Shown: positions 24,208 through 37,709, counted from the stretch's first letter. The stretch: DNA of 64,000 nt from Boswellia sacra (GCA_013180625.2 SNVD02006916.1:209287-273286); one strand, 5' to 3'. Notes: generated from the letters alone by a model not told the origin. Made by a program: numbers and translations.

Positions 24208-25835
24208 AAGTGATTATTAACCTAAACATTACTTTCTTTCTTTTCTTTTTTTTAATTGATTTAGTCAATGTGAAGAGCGATATAATTGATTAAAGTGGAA
24301 AAACATTAATGGAATGGCTAAATTCAACTAGGAAATTAACAATACCAAATACGAAAATCATGCTCAAGTTAACCTTTGTTATAGTACATTTAAGTACAAC
24401 TTTATACAGTAAAACAGGACTTCCCAATCAAGCTTATAAAAATAAAAGATAATTCAAAATGCTAAAGAAGAATAGCATAAAAAGATATGAATGAAAGCGA
24501 AGATTATGATAAATAAGAAAACTGATGAGAAATTTCATAACCAAATTGGTTGCTAATGCAATTTGATTTGTATTGTAATGGATTTTGTTCAATTGTTATT
24601 TTTTGTATGATTAAATACAAAAGATTTTGTCTCTTTCCATGAATATCATATCAGGCATATAAAGAACATAATGAGAACATTATTCTGGATATATTTTTGA
24701 AGATGCATACATTATACATATATTTTTATAACCCATCAAACATATCTTATTCATTATACAGTTTTTGTTATCATATAAAATGATGCTTCATGATAAAACA
24801 TGTATGTAATAATTCCTATTGAGACAGGATTCTTTAATTTGAACATCGAAGCTAATAAATAAAAATTATAAAAATTAAAAACAATTTGATGCTCCCGCAA
24901 CATTAGCAAGGATGCAAAAACGGTGGACAAATACACATGGAAAACAAAAAGTGTAAACCAAATCTAGTACAAAATAAGGAAACAAGTTGGACACAAACCA
25001 CAACTGGTTAAACAAAGTAATAACACCGGGCAGATTAAACATATAAGGGCAGAACCTTCGAGTTTTTGAGCCTAAAATCTGTAAGGCACTTTTCTAGTAG
25101 CTAACACAACAAATATCTTTTTTGATAGGTGTCCGTTGAGCTTAATTCCATCGAACTCAAAATTAGTAACTGAATGTAAGGTATAACGTGAGTTCAAGAG
25201 TTAGTTTACTTACAATATTGTCAGTGATAGGCAGAACATCCGGATGGTAGTTACCACTCTTCCTTTTCCTACCCCTTATCCATAACTCCAATCGATCAAT
25301 TGGACTATCATAATCTCTAGTTTCTTTCTGCTGCTTAAAGCTAATTCTTAACCATTAGTATAGATATTTCAAAAATCAGATTCTAATAAGGAAAAATAAC
25401 TCCGATCAGATTGTAATTAGATTCAAATTTTTTTTACCATTTCCTCCTCCACGAGAATATAACGTACCCTCCTGGTAGTATGATCATATATACTCGTTCT
25501 ATGCTCTTCTGGCCTTTTGTTTGCTACTCAAATCCTTCACGGATAAATAGTACCTTCAATTATTGTCCAATTCGTACAACTTTTTCACATCTTATAAGGC
25601 AAATAAGTTCACAACCCTTGGAGAAATATGTTAACATAAAGGATACATAGAATACCTTCCACTCAGATGTGAAATGACTTCTGACAAATTTGCTCCAAAC
25701 TTCATCCGTAATGAATTTGTATGCTATTGGTTTGTTTACCAAGGCTGTAGCTATAGTCAAACAACTTAGCACCCTCTTTGATGTTAATGTTGTCTTAAAG
25801 TCATGCCATGCCCTTCCAGCTTCTTGTAACACAAA
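23494..25835 (-). pseudogene. CACTA second ORF, Transposase_24-like N-terminal part
   Basis: Minus frame 25832-25560 contains AGRAWHDFKTTLTSKRV, then FITDEVWSKFVRSHFTSEW, the signature layout of the plant Ptta/En/Spm transposase_24 domain. After a long AT-rich stretch, frame 23748-23494 carries ILIRVLGTKEHSGWVRVVG followed by KFMTPTTYF, the conserved end of the same domain. The intervening 24.0-25.2 kb includes a TA microsatellite and no coding signal, so an intron or later insertion separates the halves. Confidence 0.6.
24135..24204. repeat. (TA)n microsatellite
   Basis: About 70 bp of alternating TA with two TC interruptions. Confidence 0.95.
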
Positions 25836-26689
25836 AGGTTTAACCCATTAATTCATCAACATCATACCGTTTTTGTTTTGAAATAAATATGGGCTTCAAT
25901 TATTAACCATAAACTTTGCTTAATATAAATACAAGCATCAAGTAATAAATAAAAAGTATTATCTACATATAAACAATAAAATGGTAAGGGTACCAAAAGT
26001 GACTCCCAAATTCTTTGTTTGATTTCTTTATCCACATATCTCTAATCGTTTAATGTGATTGGGGTTGCTCCTCGAGCTTCAGCCCCAATAGGCAAAATAA
26101 AGGTATTCTTATTCAATCCATCAGGTTGGTCATATTCATTTAATTGGACTAGTAATCTCTCTTCTTGTTGACCCTTATTTCTTCTTATGTTTTGGCAGAT
26201 TCCTCTGGTTCTATGTGACGTTGTTATGCCTTGAGAACTTTGTCCTCGACTACACTATCCATCATTGCTTTTTCCACCTATTGCCATAATGCTGCGAAAA
26301 AGAAAAAAATAGTCAAATGCTAAAATTGATTGATACAACTAGCACTAATCAACATCGAATCAAAGTTTAATAAATTCAAATAATATCATTATGCAGCATT
26401 CAAAAAAAAAAAAGAAAACAACATAAATATCCATAGCCACAATGCCATGATACCAAAATCTGAAGTAAAATTCCTCCACTCTTTAGTTCTTAACCCAAAC
26501 ACCCTCACAATTACCACGAACATAATTGACATCATCATCATCAAGTGTACCAAATGACTTTACATCTGGTAAAACATTTGTAAATGGATGATGTTCAACC
26601 AAACTAGGTATTTGATCAAGACTTTTATCGACTTTGTACGATCTATCAGAGGTGAATTGCACAACAGATTATCTATTATCAGCTGGATC

Positions 26690-29600
26690 TTGACATAAAA
26701 AACTTGTTTCACTTGTGAAGCAAGGACAAAGGCCCAAAGGGAATTTATCCTCTGAAAGAAAGTGCTTAAGAGGCTGTACCAAAAATGACTTATTTGAGGG
26801 GAAGTGACTCGTGGCCAACATGATTCAAGTCAGCCAATGTAACACCAAACTCATCCACCTTAATGGCCCTTTTATTGTCCATCCATTCACACTTAAAAAT
26901 GGGGACACTAAGTATATGATAATCAAGAACCCATATCTCTTTTATTATTCCATAGAAAGTCAACTCTCCACTAATTGGATTTTTATCTTTTGCACTGGAT
27001 ATTTGCATTGTTGTTGTCAGAATACTGACTCCACTATTTTGATGAACCTTGTCATCCTCATGATCTCTTGTGTGACAGTGGCAATTGTTGATGATGTACC
27101 TTGAATAACTTGTCACGTATGTACGAGGTCATGGGCCTAACCACCTCAAGGTAGTAGACATAGGCTCATCATTATTAATTGACTTTGAAACCTACAAATC
27201 AGAAAATATTTAATTAATTGGTTAACCAATTATGATATTATAATTAGTTTAAAAGAACACATAAAGGAAATGCAATTAGAGAGATCTCTAACCTCATCTT
27301 TCAACCATTGGACAAAGGTTCGATTGTGTTGAGTTTGCAACCACTTAACACTTTTCTCTTGCCTAGGGAAAAGTTGCTTCAAGAACTGCATATACTTTCT
27401 ACATAATCAAAGGAAAAGGGGTACATTTATTAGACTTAAATGATTGGGTAAATGAAAATTGAATTAATGACATAAGAAAGTAAGCTAATGAGAAACTTAC
27501 TCAATGCATGGTTGCATTTCCTCCGTGTTTTATAAGACGTAGAGATGTGTTTGTTCCCATTCTTCACCACTTATAGAAATGACTCGACCCCCAAGCAATG
27601 GACCATCAGTTTCATTAGGTTCAACATTATCACATAAATATTCAGAGCAAAATTTAACTTCTCTTGTTACAATATGACACTCCGCAATACAACCTCTAAG
27701 GTAGTTTCTATTTCGAACATATCCTTTAAGTATTTTCATGTATCACTCAAAAGGATACATCCATCTTAGATAAACTGGACCATACAATCTCACTTCTCTT
27801 ACTAGATGCACTGTTAGATGTACCATTATGTGAAAACAAGAGGGTGGAAAGTATTTTTTGAGCAAGCATAAGGTAACCACTAGATCACTTTCTATTTGGT
27901 TTAATTTAGGGACATCAACAACTTTGGTCCCAAGATCATTGACGAACATGCACAACCTTGTAATTGCATAGCGAACATGCTTAGGAAAAATAGATCTAAT
28001 GGCCAATGGTAAAAGATGTTGTATAAGGGTATGACAATCGTGAGACTTAAGACCTACAAGCTTTAAATCATTCATGGACGCAAGGTTCTTAAAATTTGAA
28101 TAATATCCAAATGGGACCCACAGATCGTACAATGTTTGGCAAAAATTTTTTCTCTTGCTTAGTCAGTGTGTAACAAGCAGGAGCCAAATATGTTGGATTG
28201 TTTACAATGTTGGCTTGTAACTCCTTCCTCAAACCCATTTGCATAAGATACAATCTAGTGTTAACAGTATCTTTTGTTTTTCTAGGAATGTTTATAATGT
28301 GCCATAAATACTCTCACAAACATTATTTTCAATATGCATGACATCTAGATTACGATGGACATGTAAATGTTTCCAATATGGAGGAGTAAAGAAGATAGAT
28401 TCTTTCTTTTAACACAAAGATTCATTGATGTCACTTCTTTTCTTTTTTGATCATTTTTCTTCCCCCAATTGTGTTCAAGCACCTCTAGTTTTTCAAGAAT
28501 ATCAACCCCACGTTGAGGTCTCGAGGGACAATCAAATTCTTGTTGTCCGTTGAAAGCCTTCTATTTTTTGTTTCCTAAAAGTCAGTTATCTGGGAGAAAG
28601 CGCCTATGACCCATATAGACATTTTTCTTTTCATGTTTTAATCTACAAGAAGATGTTGCTTCCCCACCTATTGAACAGGCATAATAACCTTTCATAGAGC
28701 AACCTGAGAGATTGCCACAAGCAGGAAATTCATTAATTGTCCAATATAACACAACCCATAAATTAAAAGTTTGTTGTTTGTAGGCATCATAAACCTTCAT
28801 TCCTTCTTCCCTGAGCATTTTCAAGTCATCAATTAATGGTGCCAAATAAGCATCAATGTTATTGCCACGTTGACGTGGACCCAATATCAAAAGAGACAAC
28901 ATCATGAATCCTCTCTTCATACATAACCATGGAGGAAGATTATATGTAACCATCACTACAGGCCAACAACTATAAGTGCTACTAAGGCTACTATGAGGAT
29001 TAATGCCATTAGCTGATATAGCTAATCAAATATTTCTACTTTCAGCACTAAAATCAGGCCACATACGGTCAACTAGCTTCCAAGAAAGGTGTATCAACTG
29101 AGTGCCTAGGTTTACCATTAATGATTCTACCGTTGGCATGCCATGTAAGGTTTTTTGTAATGTTAGGAGATTAAAATAACCATCTAAACCTCAAAATGTG
29201 AGGAAAGTACCACACAACTTTTGCATGAAAGCCTTTTTAGGTTTGGATGTTTTACGCCTAACCTTCCATCTAGACAACCCACAAGTCGGACAACTTGTTG
29301 AAGATGCGTACCCTTTTCTATATAAAATGCAATCATTAGGGCATGCATGTATTTTTTCATGAGACAAGCCTAGCAAAACCATTGCTTTCTTGGCTTTATA
29401 CATGGATGAAGGCAATTCATTACTAGGTGGTAACATATCAGCAAGGAGGTCAAGTAAGTTCGAGAAACTTTTGTCGGACCAACCATATTTTCATTTAATG
29501 TTGAAAAGTTTCATTAAAGCAGATAGTTTTGTGTAGGATGTGCAACCTAGGTATAAGGGCTTTTTAGCATCTTCAATTAAGTTTTCAAAACATTGAGGCT

Positions 29601-29923
29601 CATCCTCAAGGTACTTGAATGCATCGTTGACCATATCTACTATATTATATGGATATTCTTTTCAGAACATTTAACAAATGATGAGTTTAAAGTATTGGTT
29701 GGATTAAGAGAAGGTGATTCCCCATGGCATATTCAAGTTTGGCACTTGGTAAATGGTTTCTTATTTTAGATCGGGCATGAAAGGTGAAACATTGATAAGA
29801 TTTGTAAGGGCATTTAATGAGATTTGAGTTGTTACATTGGGTAGTTGCAAATTCTAGGAAATTATCAATCCTATCCTTATACTCCTTAGACAATCTATCT
29901 TTCCATATCCGAGATTTCTCCAT
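26690..29923 (-). pseudogene. TNP2-like CACTA transposase, broken
   Basis: The start Met is at 29923 (MEKSRIWKDRLSKEYKDR), the Transpos_assoc N-terminus, followed by the Cys-rich part. Frame 29436-29191 has KIHACPNDCILYRKGY and SCPTCGLSRWK. Frames 29190-28582 hold the Transposase_21 core (YNLPPWLCMKRGFMMLSLL, GPRQRGNNIDAYLAPLIDDL, YWTINEFPACGNLSGCS). Frames 28132-27743 and 27739-27530 give the DUF4218 region (SHDCHTLIQHLLPLAIRSIF, YFPPSCFHIMVHLTVHLVRE, YGPVYLRWMYPFE). Frame 27116-26790 gives a DUF4216-like C-terminus (YGIIKEIWVLDYH, FKCEWMDN). At least five frame changes or stops separate these parts, including an in-frame stop between ESRNI and LAISANGINP near 29025. Confidence 0.85.
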
Positions 29924-31350
29924 TGATTGAAATAAACAATACACCTGTGGATATAAGAAACTAGTGAGTATAGTTTTAGAGGATTTAAGTGTGGTTATGA
30001 CTTGTTGCAAATATAATGGGAAAAAATTACATAAACTTGTATGGTATTTAGCATAAAAATTTATGGTAGAGTGTTTTGCTTTTTTTTTTTTTTTTGGTTC
30101 ATTTAGTGTTAGGAACAAAGATGTAATGCTTTAATGCACTAATTTCCACATACCAACACAAATTCGCAAAAAATTTAAGTACTCACTCATAAAGTAATAT
30201 CATGGAAAATAACCAAACCAATAACTCATTGCAATATTAAGCAAGCATGCATGCAAATAGTCCATATATACTTATTTATTTATTTATTTCATGGAAAATA
30301 AAAAAACCAATAACTCATTGCAATAATAACAAAGCATTGCATGCAAACAGTACACCCGTGCGCACACACACGCGTAATGACATAATGATTAGTATAAAAA
30401 ATTGATACAAAGTTAGGTAACAAGTAAGAATGCAAAGATTTTATATTATAAAATGTAGCAACCAACAAAATGACATAAACTCAACAAAAAACATAAAGCA
30501 AGAAAGAGAAAGTGTATTAACCTGAAGGGTAGTAAGCAAGTTTCCATTTAGATGAGCCAAAATCTTGGAAGTAGTAGGCTGATGTTAACACCAGGGATCA
30601 GCTGTTGTTGAGGTGGGAGCATGGGGGCTGATTGATCGATATATTCAACTTTCTTCTAATTAAGTCACGATTTTTTTGTCTATTTATTGAGGCCTTCTAC
30701 TAGTTTTGAGATGACTTGTGCGGCAGTTGATGGTCGCAACAGCTTTTTTGGCTTGTGCTGGCCACATATAACATTTGCGAACGAATATAGAATGGCCTAC
30801 ATGTAACCAGCACAAAATTAATAGATTAATATTTAATTACATGAAAATACATTTCAAGCAATGATTTTTTTACTAAAACATGATGAAAAAAGTGATTTAT
30901 AAAAGATAATTAATCTATTATGTTTTTATTGGCTATATTAACATCATAAAATGCAATAATTAGTATCATAAAATATTAATGCATTATGTTTTTATAAAGT
31001 CACATGAATATCATAGAGATGGAAAGAATGGATGTATGAACACTGGAAGGAAGTTTTTTTACATATGTTTCTATTACAAGTTTTCTTCAAATTGATTAAT
31101 TTCCGTCCATCAACCCATTGCCGATTGAAGGAAATTTCAATCTATTATTATAGTTTCTTCTATTTTAAACTATTGGTGCTATTCTAACAAAAATATTGGG
31201 TAGGTCGATTAAATGCATATGAGGCTTTTTTTTTTTTCTTTTTAAATGTTTAACTCCTTAATTCATGGTTTTAATTTACTTTCTTTGTTGGATATTTTAA
31301 TTTACATATGATATGTAAGTTTTCTTCACTGTTATTCTAATAGTATACAC
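29924..31350. other. TNP2 upstream region and unassigned spacer
   Basis: The CACTA 5' region should lie here, but no CACTA-type terminus (a TAGTG on plus) with matching subterminal repeats was found. Sequence at 30580-30800 is less AT-rich and might be a leader exon. It includes a duplicated CATGGAAAATAAAAAACCAA / ATAACTCATTGCAAT motif at 30200-30340. Confidence 0.4.
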
Positions 31351-31569
31351 AAACACTACAAGAATTTTTTGTATATTTGTCACTTTGTATTTTATTTATT
31401 TGACAATTTTTTAAAAAATTGAGAACTATAATATTAGTCTAAGAGTCAAATTCTAATTTTTATCTTACTCGTCACTTTTTGTCTTTTTCTAATAATATAT
31501 TTATCGCATTTTTTATAATAATGACAAATATATTATTTTGTATCTGTTCCCGTATTATCATTTTGGCTC

Positions 31570-32041
31570 AACTTTTTTTATTTTTTTCCTCTATCTTTTC
31601 GTTTTCCCTCTTCCAATCATTTTGCCCTAGCCTTCACACTTTCACTTTCCCACTCTAACGAATTCACTTTCCCTCTTCTTATTATTTTCCTGGGTCATGT
31701 CTTTGTTCCCAAATCTCCATTCCTTCGCCTCACTTTAATCACTTCAATGATCTTAGAACTTTCATATCAATCACAAACCCAGTGTCTTATTAAATCTGAT
31801 TTTCAATCTTCCCAAAACAACACGCAAAACTCCCCAGATTCAACCGCCCTTCCTTCACCGATCTCAATCTTATATCCAAACCCCCAACCCTTGATAACAC
31901 TTCCACCCAAAATGAGGATGTTTCCACTGATGATTTCTCCTCCCAAATCTTTGATGCTGACGCCTCCGATCCTTCTCCGATCGAACAACCGGATGGGGAT
32001 GAAGATAAGACGGAAACTCGAAGGAGAAGGTTGCGACAAAG
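31570..32041 (+). other. Leader-like CT-rich segment and unassigned coding-like piece
   Basis: 31570-31740 is pyrimidine-rich like a plant 5' untranslated leader. 31870-32041 reads as an acidic then basic stretch (STDDFSSQIFDADASDPSP, then RRRRLRQRRR) that I cannot assign. It may be the start of the XLG fragment in a shifted frame or a fourth captured piece. Confidence 0.35.
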
Positions 32042-32365
32042 ACGAAGAATACAAGAGGGGGAGTTTGCAGTCAGTGTTCGAAACAGAGTCGTTTAAGGGA
32101 GAGAGAGGTGTGTTTGGTTTGTGAAGCGAGGTACTGTAGCAACTGCTTGATCAAGGCAATAGGGTCCATGCCTGAAGGGAGGAAATGCGTTGGGTGTTTT
32201 GGAAAACGATCGATGAAGCGAATAGGACTGATTTGGGAAAGCCTTCGAGGATTCTTGCCAAGGATTGTAACCCGTTGGAGGTGAAACAGATAATAAAGGC
32301 TGAGAAGGAGTATGCTTCTAATCAGCTAAAACCTGAGCAATTGATTATGACAGAAGGCAGTTGAG
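32042..32365 (+). pseudogene. Extra-large G protein (XLG) N-terminal fragment
   Basis: The plus frame from about 32042 encodes a Cys-rich region typical of plant XLG proteins: GGVCSQCSKQSRLREREVCL, then [20 protein letters not shown], then GRKCVGC. After an apparent one-base deletion near 32204 the reading continues in the next frame with [20 protein letters not shown], then [19 protein letters not shown] and PEQLI. In whole XLG proteins this segment lies before the G-alpha-like domain; here nothing of the GTPase domain follows. Gene identity is from recalled XLG motifs. The fragment, frameshift and missing remainder show a captured, nonfunctional copy. Confidence 0.75.
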
Positions 32366-33540
32366 CCACGATGAGTTATATTTAGTTTGACGATTCTGGG
32401 TTGTTGTTTGATAGCATATGTTAATATAGTTTTTGGGTTGTTGTCTGATAGCATATGTCATCAGTGAAAGCTTTTCCAGTGTGTGTTTGTTGTATGTATT
32501 GCGAACTGAATATGTGGAATCTGGGAGATAATTGTTGTCTGATAGCAGATGTCAATATAGTTTTTAAGTTCTTATGCCGTATGGTGAGCCAAGTTTTGTG
32601 TAAAGTTTTTTTTATTTGTTATTTTATCTTTTTGGGTTACAGTTATTTTACCTACATTAGTCTGGAAAAGCTTGCTAAAACTTTGGAGACAGTTGACGTA
32701 TCTGGTATTTTGTCACCATTTCTTTTATTTAAACTTGTTCTTAATCATTATACGTATGGCTTTCGTTTCTCAATGAGTTAGTTGATTTGTTTCTTTTTTA
32801 GATGGCAAAACCATGAGTGCAAATGGCAACGGTGAGATTCATCCAAGAACAAGGTTAGTTTGGCCAACTTAATTGGAAATTTTAGAGGCCTTTAAAATTG
32901 GATCGTTGCTTTTGAAATTTCTTTTTTTTTTTTCCTTGTGGCTAAAAATTTTTCTCCCTTAACTGATTTTTTATTTGCATGTTTCATGGTTCGATATTTC
33001 TCCTGTTGGTACATTTTGTAGTCTTAAACTCTTCTTCACATGTAAACTAAAATTTATCGGTCATCTTTCTGTCATACAATGCACCAACTTGTCAAAAACA
33101 AATGCAACCTACTGTCACACATAATCCTTTATGTTGGGTGGCAGCTCACATTTCTGTTCAGTTTGTTACTTTTTACAAGTGGGAGACTTGTGAAAGGTGA
33201 AACTGGTTTTTTTGTTTGTTTCATGTGTAATTAGTTCACAGGAAACCCAGAATCTTTATCAGAATCTTTCAAGCGTAGCCTGGGAGTGAATATATATATT
33301 CAGAATCTCAACAAACACAAACTGGAAAAGGTTTCACTGATAAATCCATGACGAGCCACAACAATTTTGGGTTGTCCTAATCCTCCTCTGAAGCTGAAGC
33401 CTGGGAGATATTGGTATGATAAAGATTCTGGCTTGTGGGGAAAGTTGAATATATATATTCAGTTTTTGTTGCTTTTGTTTTGTTGATCTCAATATAATTT
33501 CAAGTGTACCATTTGCGTTCCCCCCTTGCCTCGTAAATTT
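32366..33540. other. Element 1 spacer between captured fragments
   Basis: T-rich, intron-like sequence. The repeated motif GGTTGTTGTCTGATAGCA/GAT (32399 and 32432) recurs at 32533, a small local duplication. No coding assignment. Confidence 0.4.
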
Positions 33541-35095
33541 TGAATCACTCATGTCACTGAAGTTATGTTTTGATAGCTCTTGTGTTCTCGAACTGCCTAA
33601 TAATGGTTTTAGCTGCCTCGGGTCTCTTGACTTGCTTAGGGTTGAGTTCTCTGATTTCAACTTGTTTGAAAATTTTATTTCAAGTTGTCCAGTACTGGAA
33701 GTTTTAGTTATTAAAGCATGTGTTTTTTGTGATTTCGAGATTCTCGATATTTCTTTCGCTAGTTTGAAGAATCTAACTATAACTAATGGTGGTATACACA
33801 ACTGTGATGGTTTACAGTATGTGGAGCTTTAGGTTGCTTGCCCAAATTTGGTGTCTTTCAATTTTACAAGTCCATCAGCACTAGACTACTTTTTTGAGAA
33901 TCTGAACTCTTTGAAGAATGTCTGCATGTACTTAGAAACCAACAGTGAGATTCCAAATTATGAAGAATGCATTTTTGAAATCTATAAAATGCTTGAAGGA
34001 GTTAGCAATACTCAAGTTCTGAAATTATCTGTCGGTGCTTTGTAGGTATAAGTTCATTTTTCAATATAGATTTGTGAATGATATTGACAATTGTATTTGT
34101 TGAGCATTAAACTTGAATCATTGCTTATAATTGTTGAACTTCCATAGCATAATGTTAACTTTTTTTTAATTTTGTTTTGTGTCTTCAATTTCTTGACAGA
34201 TTATCAATTCCAGAGTGCTTCACTGGATCGTTTAATAACACGAATACGAGTTAGCAGGGCTGTCCAAAATAGCTCTTGTTGAATGGACATCTGAAGTCCT
34301 TAACAATGTTGATGGGCATGGATGAACGACACATGCAATCACTAATCACTTTGCTTAACTGCTCTCCCAATTTAGAAGCGCTTAAAATATATTTTGAATG
34401 GGTAATTTCAACGCCTAAAATTACTGCTCTTGTTAGACATATATTTTCCTGTGCAGTATTAATTGGAAAAGCCTATGTAGTAAAACTCCGATCTTCTCAA
34501 AATGCAGTTCATGTTTGGTTTTAATTAGTATTAAAAAGTTAGAGTCAACGTTGTGCATTGGTAAAAATCCATATTGATAGTTACTGCATGGCAAAATGAA
34601 CATGCTGCATTTGAAGGGGCCCAAGTACTTACAAGCAAAATGATTAAAGATTCATAAGTTGAACCATTTTGGACTTGAGCTGCGCTCCTTGCTATGCATT
34701 GCAAAGTTCACATCGAGAAGAATGTGCGAGTATCAATTGAGAGAATTGGACACATCCAGGATGGCCATGTTGATATAGCCAATGTAAATTTGTAATCAAA
34801 AGTCTTTTTTGGTTGATGTTACACCTTTAGTGTTTCTCAAAAGAAATCTATTGGGTTACTGGTTAATCGAATATCATGCTTGCTTACACTGTTGCTTGTG
34901 AAATTGATTTCTATAACTCTTTCTTCTTCTTATTCTTTATTTTTTTTAATAATAATAAATATTTCTTACTTACTAGTTATTCAATGTGTTTACACTTGAC
35001 AGTGTGATGTTGATGACTGGGAGATATTGGACCAGGACATTTCATGTTTAATGGATCATCTCAAGAAGGTTGAGCTGTATGAGGTTGCTTTTTCA
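33541..35095 (+). pseudogene. F-box/LRR (FBD-type) protein fragment
   Basis: The plus frame 33551-33832 carries leucine-rich repeats of the plant F-box/FBD family: LPNNGFSCLGSLDLLRVEF, then FISSCPVLEVLVI, then FASLKNLTI. A TAG at 33829-33831 interrupts, and the same frame continues with VACPNLVSFNFTSPSALDYF. Later pieces, separated by intron-like T-rich DNA, include KSLTMLMGMDERHMQSLITL, LLNCSPNLEALKIYF (34.29-34.4 kb) and, at 35003-35083, DWEILDQDISCLMDHLKKVE, which resembles the FBD tail. The F-box itself is missing. These are parts of a captured multi-exon gene with stops. Confidence 0.65.
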
Positions 35096-36540
35096 ACTCT
35101 ATCAGTTATGCTTTGCATTAATTTTTGGATATATTTCAAAATTTCCTGCTTAAAAATTTGTGTCTTCAATATTTATATCTTTAATTCTAAACTGGACCTT
35201 TAAGTTCCCACTTTAACATGTTCGTTCTAGGATCCTCAAGAAGATCATTCATCATATAATACATGATTACAGACTTGGTTTTAGAGGATTGTTTCTTGGC
35301 AATGCTTTTGAGATTCCTTTCCCTTTATGTTTTCATTTTAAGAGATATATTTTTTCTTTTTTTGAGTGTTAAAATTCCATGAGTTATAAAATTAAAATTC
35401 CATGGGGTTCGTTTTTGTGTAATCTATTTAGCTTTGATTTTGGTATGGAGACTTTGTGCTCTTGGTTTGCGCAAAATTGGTTTTGTGTTATTATAAACTA
35501 TTTCTATATATTGCCATTATTAAGCCCTGTCTCCTTTCTACTAATCTTCTTCCTTACTCAATTGCATTATTCACTCCATTGCACATTGTTCACCTTTACA
35601 ACTGTCCTACAAACTCCTTTTGCTATCACTATTCTGTAGCATGCTGTAAACACATAATATTGCACAGCATGAAAAGATTAGTATATTTACTTCAACTTCT
35701 TGTCAATATCATCGAGGAGTTCTCCAAGTGCATATCATAGCCTCAATTTTGAGCCTCAATATCATTAACTAGTGTTGCCTGTACTAACGACAGCAATGAA
35801 AGGTTTCCAGAACCTTGCAGGTACTTTATTGTGCAAAATTTCTGCATATGGATGGACAATTGATCCTGATTTCCCTTCATTAGTTATCACTGTTTTATAT
35901 AAAATCAAATTTTCTCTTCAGGTTTACTTAATTCGTTGATTTCTTTTTACCCTGCTATAGAATACAACTTTGTCGTGTCTTAGGTCCTTAGTCCAGGGTA
36001 GAAATCAAATTCTAGTTTGTCACTTTCTATATACACATTTCAAATCCTTATTGTAAATTAGTCTTGGATTGGATGTTGCAGAAGAGAACAGACAAGCAGT
36101 TTATTCTTGTCCAGTAATGGCATGGTGTTATATTTCTTGATTTTCCAATTTATAAGGGGTGAGTAAATTAAAATAAGCATCCCCTATGTTTAGTATGTTC
36201 ACACATTTTGAGGTTGTTAATTTGGTTTATGATTTTAAAAACTGAGTAGTACAAAAAATGCTACATGTACACTAGCAGATCTTGACTATATATCAAATTC
36301 CCTCTAGCATTCTTCTTCCATTGAAAATCTCATTTTGCTTGAATCATTCTTAAACCTTATCAATACAATGCAAATACTTTAAGACAAAAAATTCATAGTG
36401 GTGATAATACAGCATAATTCTTTTCTTTAGTTTCTAGCTCAGAAACAACATATTATGATTATTCTATCATAAATCTCTTCATTTTCCTTTTTTAATTCTT
36501 CTTGTTTTAAAGTTATCTTACTTTTTGTTCTTTTTATTGA
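35096..36540. other. Element 1 spacer, intron-like
   Basis: T-rich DNA with only short frames (35379-35740), of no recognisable family. Confidence 0.45.
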
Positions 36541-37230
36541 TCTCATGGGCATAAGGTTTCTCCAAAAAGGAATCCTTACTATCAGTCATTAAGGGTGACA
36601 TAGCTCCATCGACTCACAATAGTTTTCTGGAGCAATTGTTGTGTTATGATGGTGAATAAAAACTGGACCAGGTAATTAATTTGTCATCAAAAAACTTCTA
36701 ATTGTCTTCTTACAAGCTCTCATTCTAGAATACATATAAAACTATGGTTGCCAGTTGGATAAATTATTAAGTTCAATCATAAAAAGCTTCTGAATGAAAT
36801 TGAGAAAAAAGCACTAAAGGACCAGCTGAATTTTGCAGGCTATTGATAATAAGTTAGACCAGAGAACTACTGAAAAACTTATTCTTGGAAACAGATATCA
36901 AATCTATGGCATTGTCTCTTAACTATTTTTGTGCCATTTCATGCAGCTTAGTTTAGAAAGCTTCTCCACGTGTCTCAAATTCACTCAGCAAAGTCCTTAT
37001 ATTGATCATACAGGTTTGTTTTTGGGTTTATCTTTAAATATTAAAAACATTGGAAAAGCCTTTTTCTTATCAAGGAAACTTAAGTCTTGACATTTCACAC
37101 TTGATGCAGTAGAGCAAGTTCAACATGCCGTGAATTTTCCTAAAAAGCAATGTCAAGCAATGATGTATAACACAAGCTTGATGGAGTGTGTTCCTTTTAC
37201 TTTATTCGAAACAATTGCAGCCATACCACA
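36541..37230 (+). pseudogene. Unidentified captured multi-exon gene fragment
   Basis: Exon-like pieces with splice-like borders: 36581-36671 (KGDIAPSTHNSFLEQLLCYD) before a GTAATT donor; 36839-36920 after GCAG (AIDNKLDQRTTEKLILGNRY); 36948-37015 after GCAG (LSLESFSTCLKFTQQSPYID); and 37111-37231 after GATGCAG (VEQVQHAVNFPKKQCQAMMY, then SLMECVPFTLFETIAAIPQ), followed by GTAATT. Intron-exon structure and phase look genuine, but I do not recognise the family. At least one in-frame stop (before KLDQ near 36655) suggests decay. Confidence 0.5.
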
Positions 37231-37654
37231 GGTAATTTCTTCACCTTCTCCTTCTTGGTTAGTTATGATTATAATTCTTGTGAATAACAAGCAATTTTTT
37301 TCACATCCTACATCAAGGCTTCACGGTTAAACCCTTGACATGCATCCCCCTTAATAGTCACTTTGTACATCCCCCTTCACTAGTCACTTTCTTCATATTT
37401 TGACTAATGTGGTTAACAGGTTAAATGCCCACATGCAAAATAATAGCACAAAATGTGGACACCGAGCAGCATAATCATGGTCAATGCAGCCATAGTCATT
37501 ATCATCATTGATGTAGACTGCATTAATTTAAAATTGGAAGCAAAGTCTTCGCTTCCAACTCTTTAATTCAACTTGTAATTTCTACTCATTGCAATGAGAT
37601 CAGTGTATAGACAAAGAATGCTATAAAATTGTATTATTTAACAATGATACCTGT

Positions 37655-37661
<7 letters not shown>

Positions 37662-37709
<48 letters not shown>
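37662..37709. repeat. (TG)n microsatellite
   Basis: About 24 TG units flanked by TATATATA, between the captured fragments and the subterminal array. Confidence 0.95.

Larger units (their letters stand above)
20344..30800 (-). mobile_element. Decayed CACTA (En/Spm) transposon with TNP2 and Ulp1-type ORFs
   Basis: The minus strand carries the two-gene set of autonomous plant CACTA elements: TNP2 transposase (29.92-26.7 kb), then a second gene with Transposase_24, DUF8039-like and Ulp1-protease-like parts (25.8-21.8 kb). The left border is placed at GACTACATAAAAAATGGGG (20344), a degenerate version of the CACTACAAGAAAA terminus, followed by subterminal repeats. I could not find the right terminus, so the right coordinate is approximate. 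Stops and frameshifts break every domain. Confidence 0.75.

Noticed and set aside
31747..32124. 125-codon plus frame as a gene start
   Set aside because: It overlaps the XLG-like Cys-rich reading in a different frame and shows Pro/Leu-rich low complexity; the XLG frame is the better explanation from 32042.
33334..33801. 155-codon minus frame
   Set aside because: Shadow of the F-box/LRR fragment, which has recognisable leucine-rich repeats on plus.
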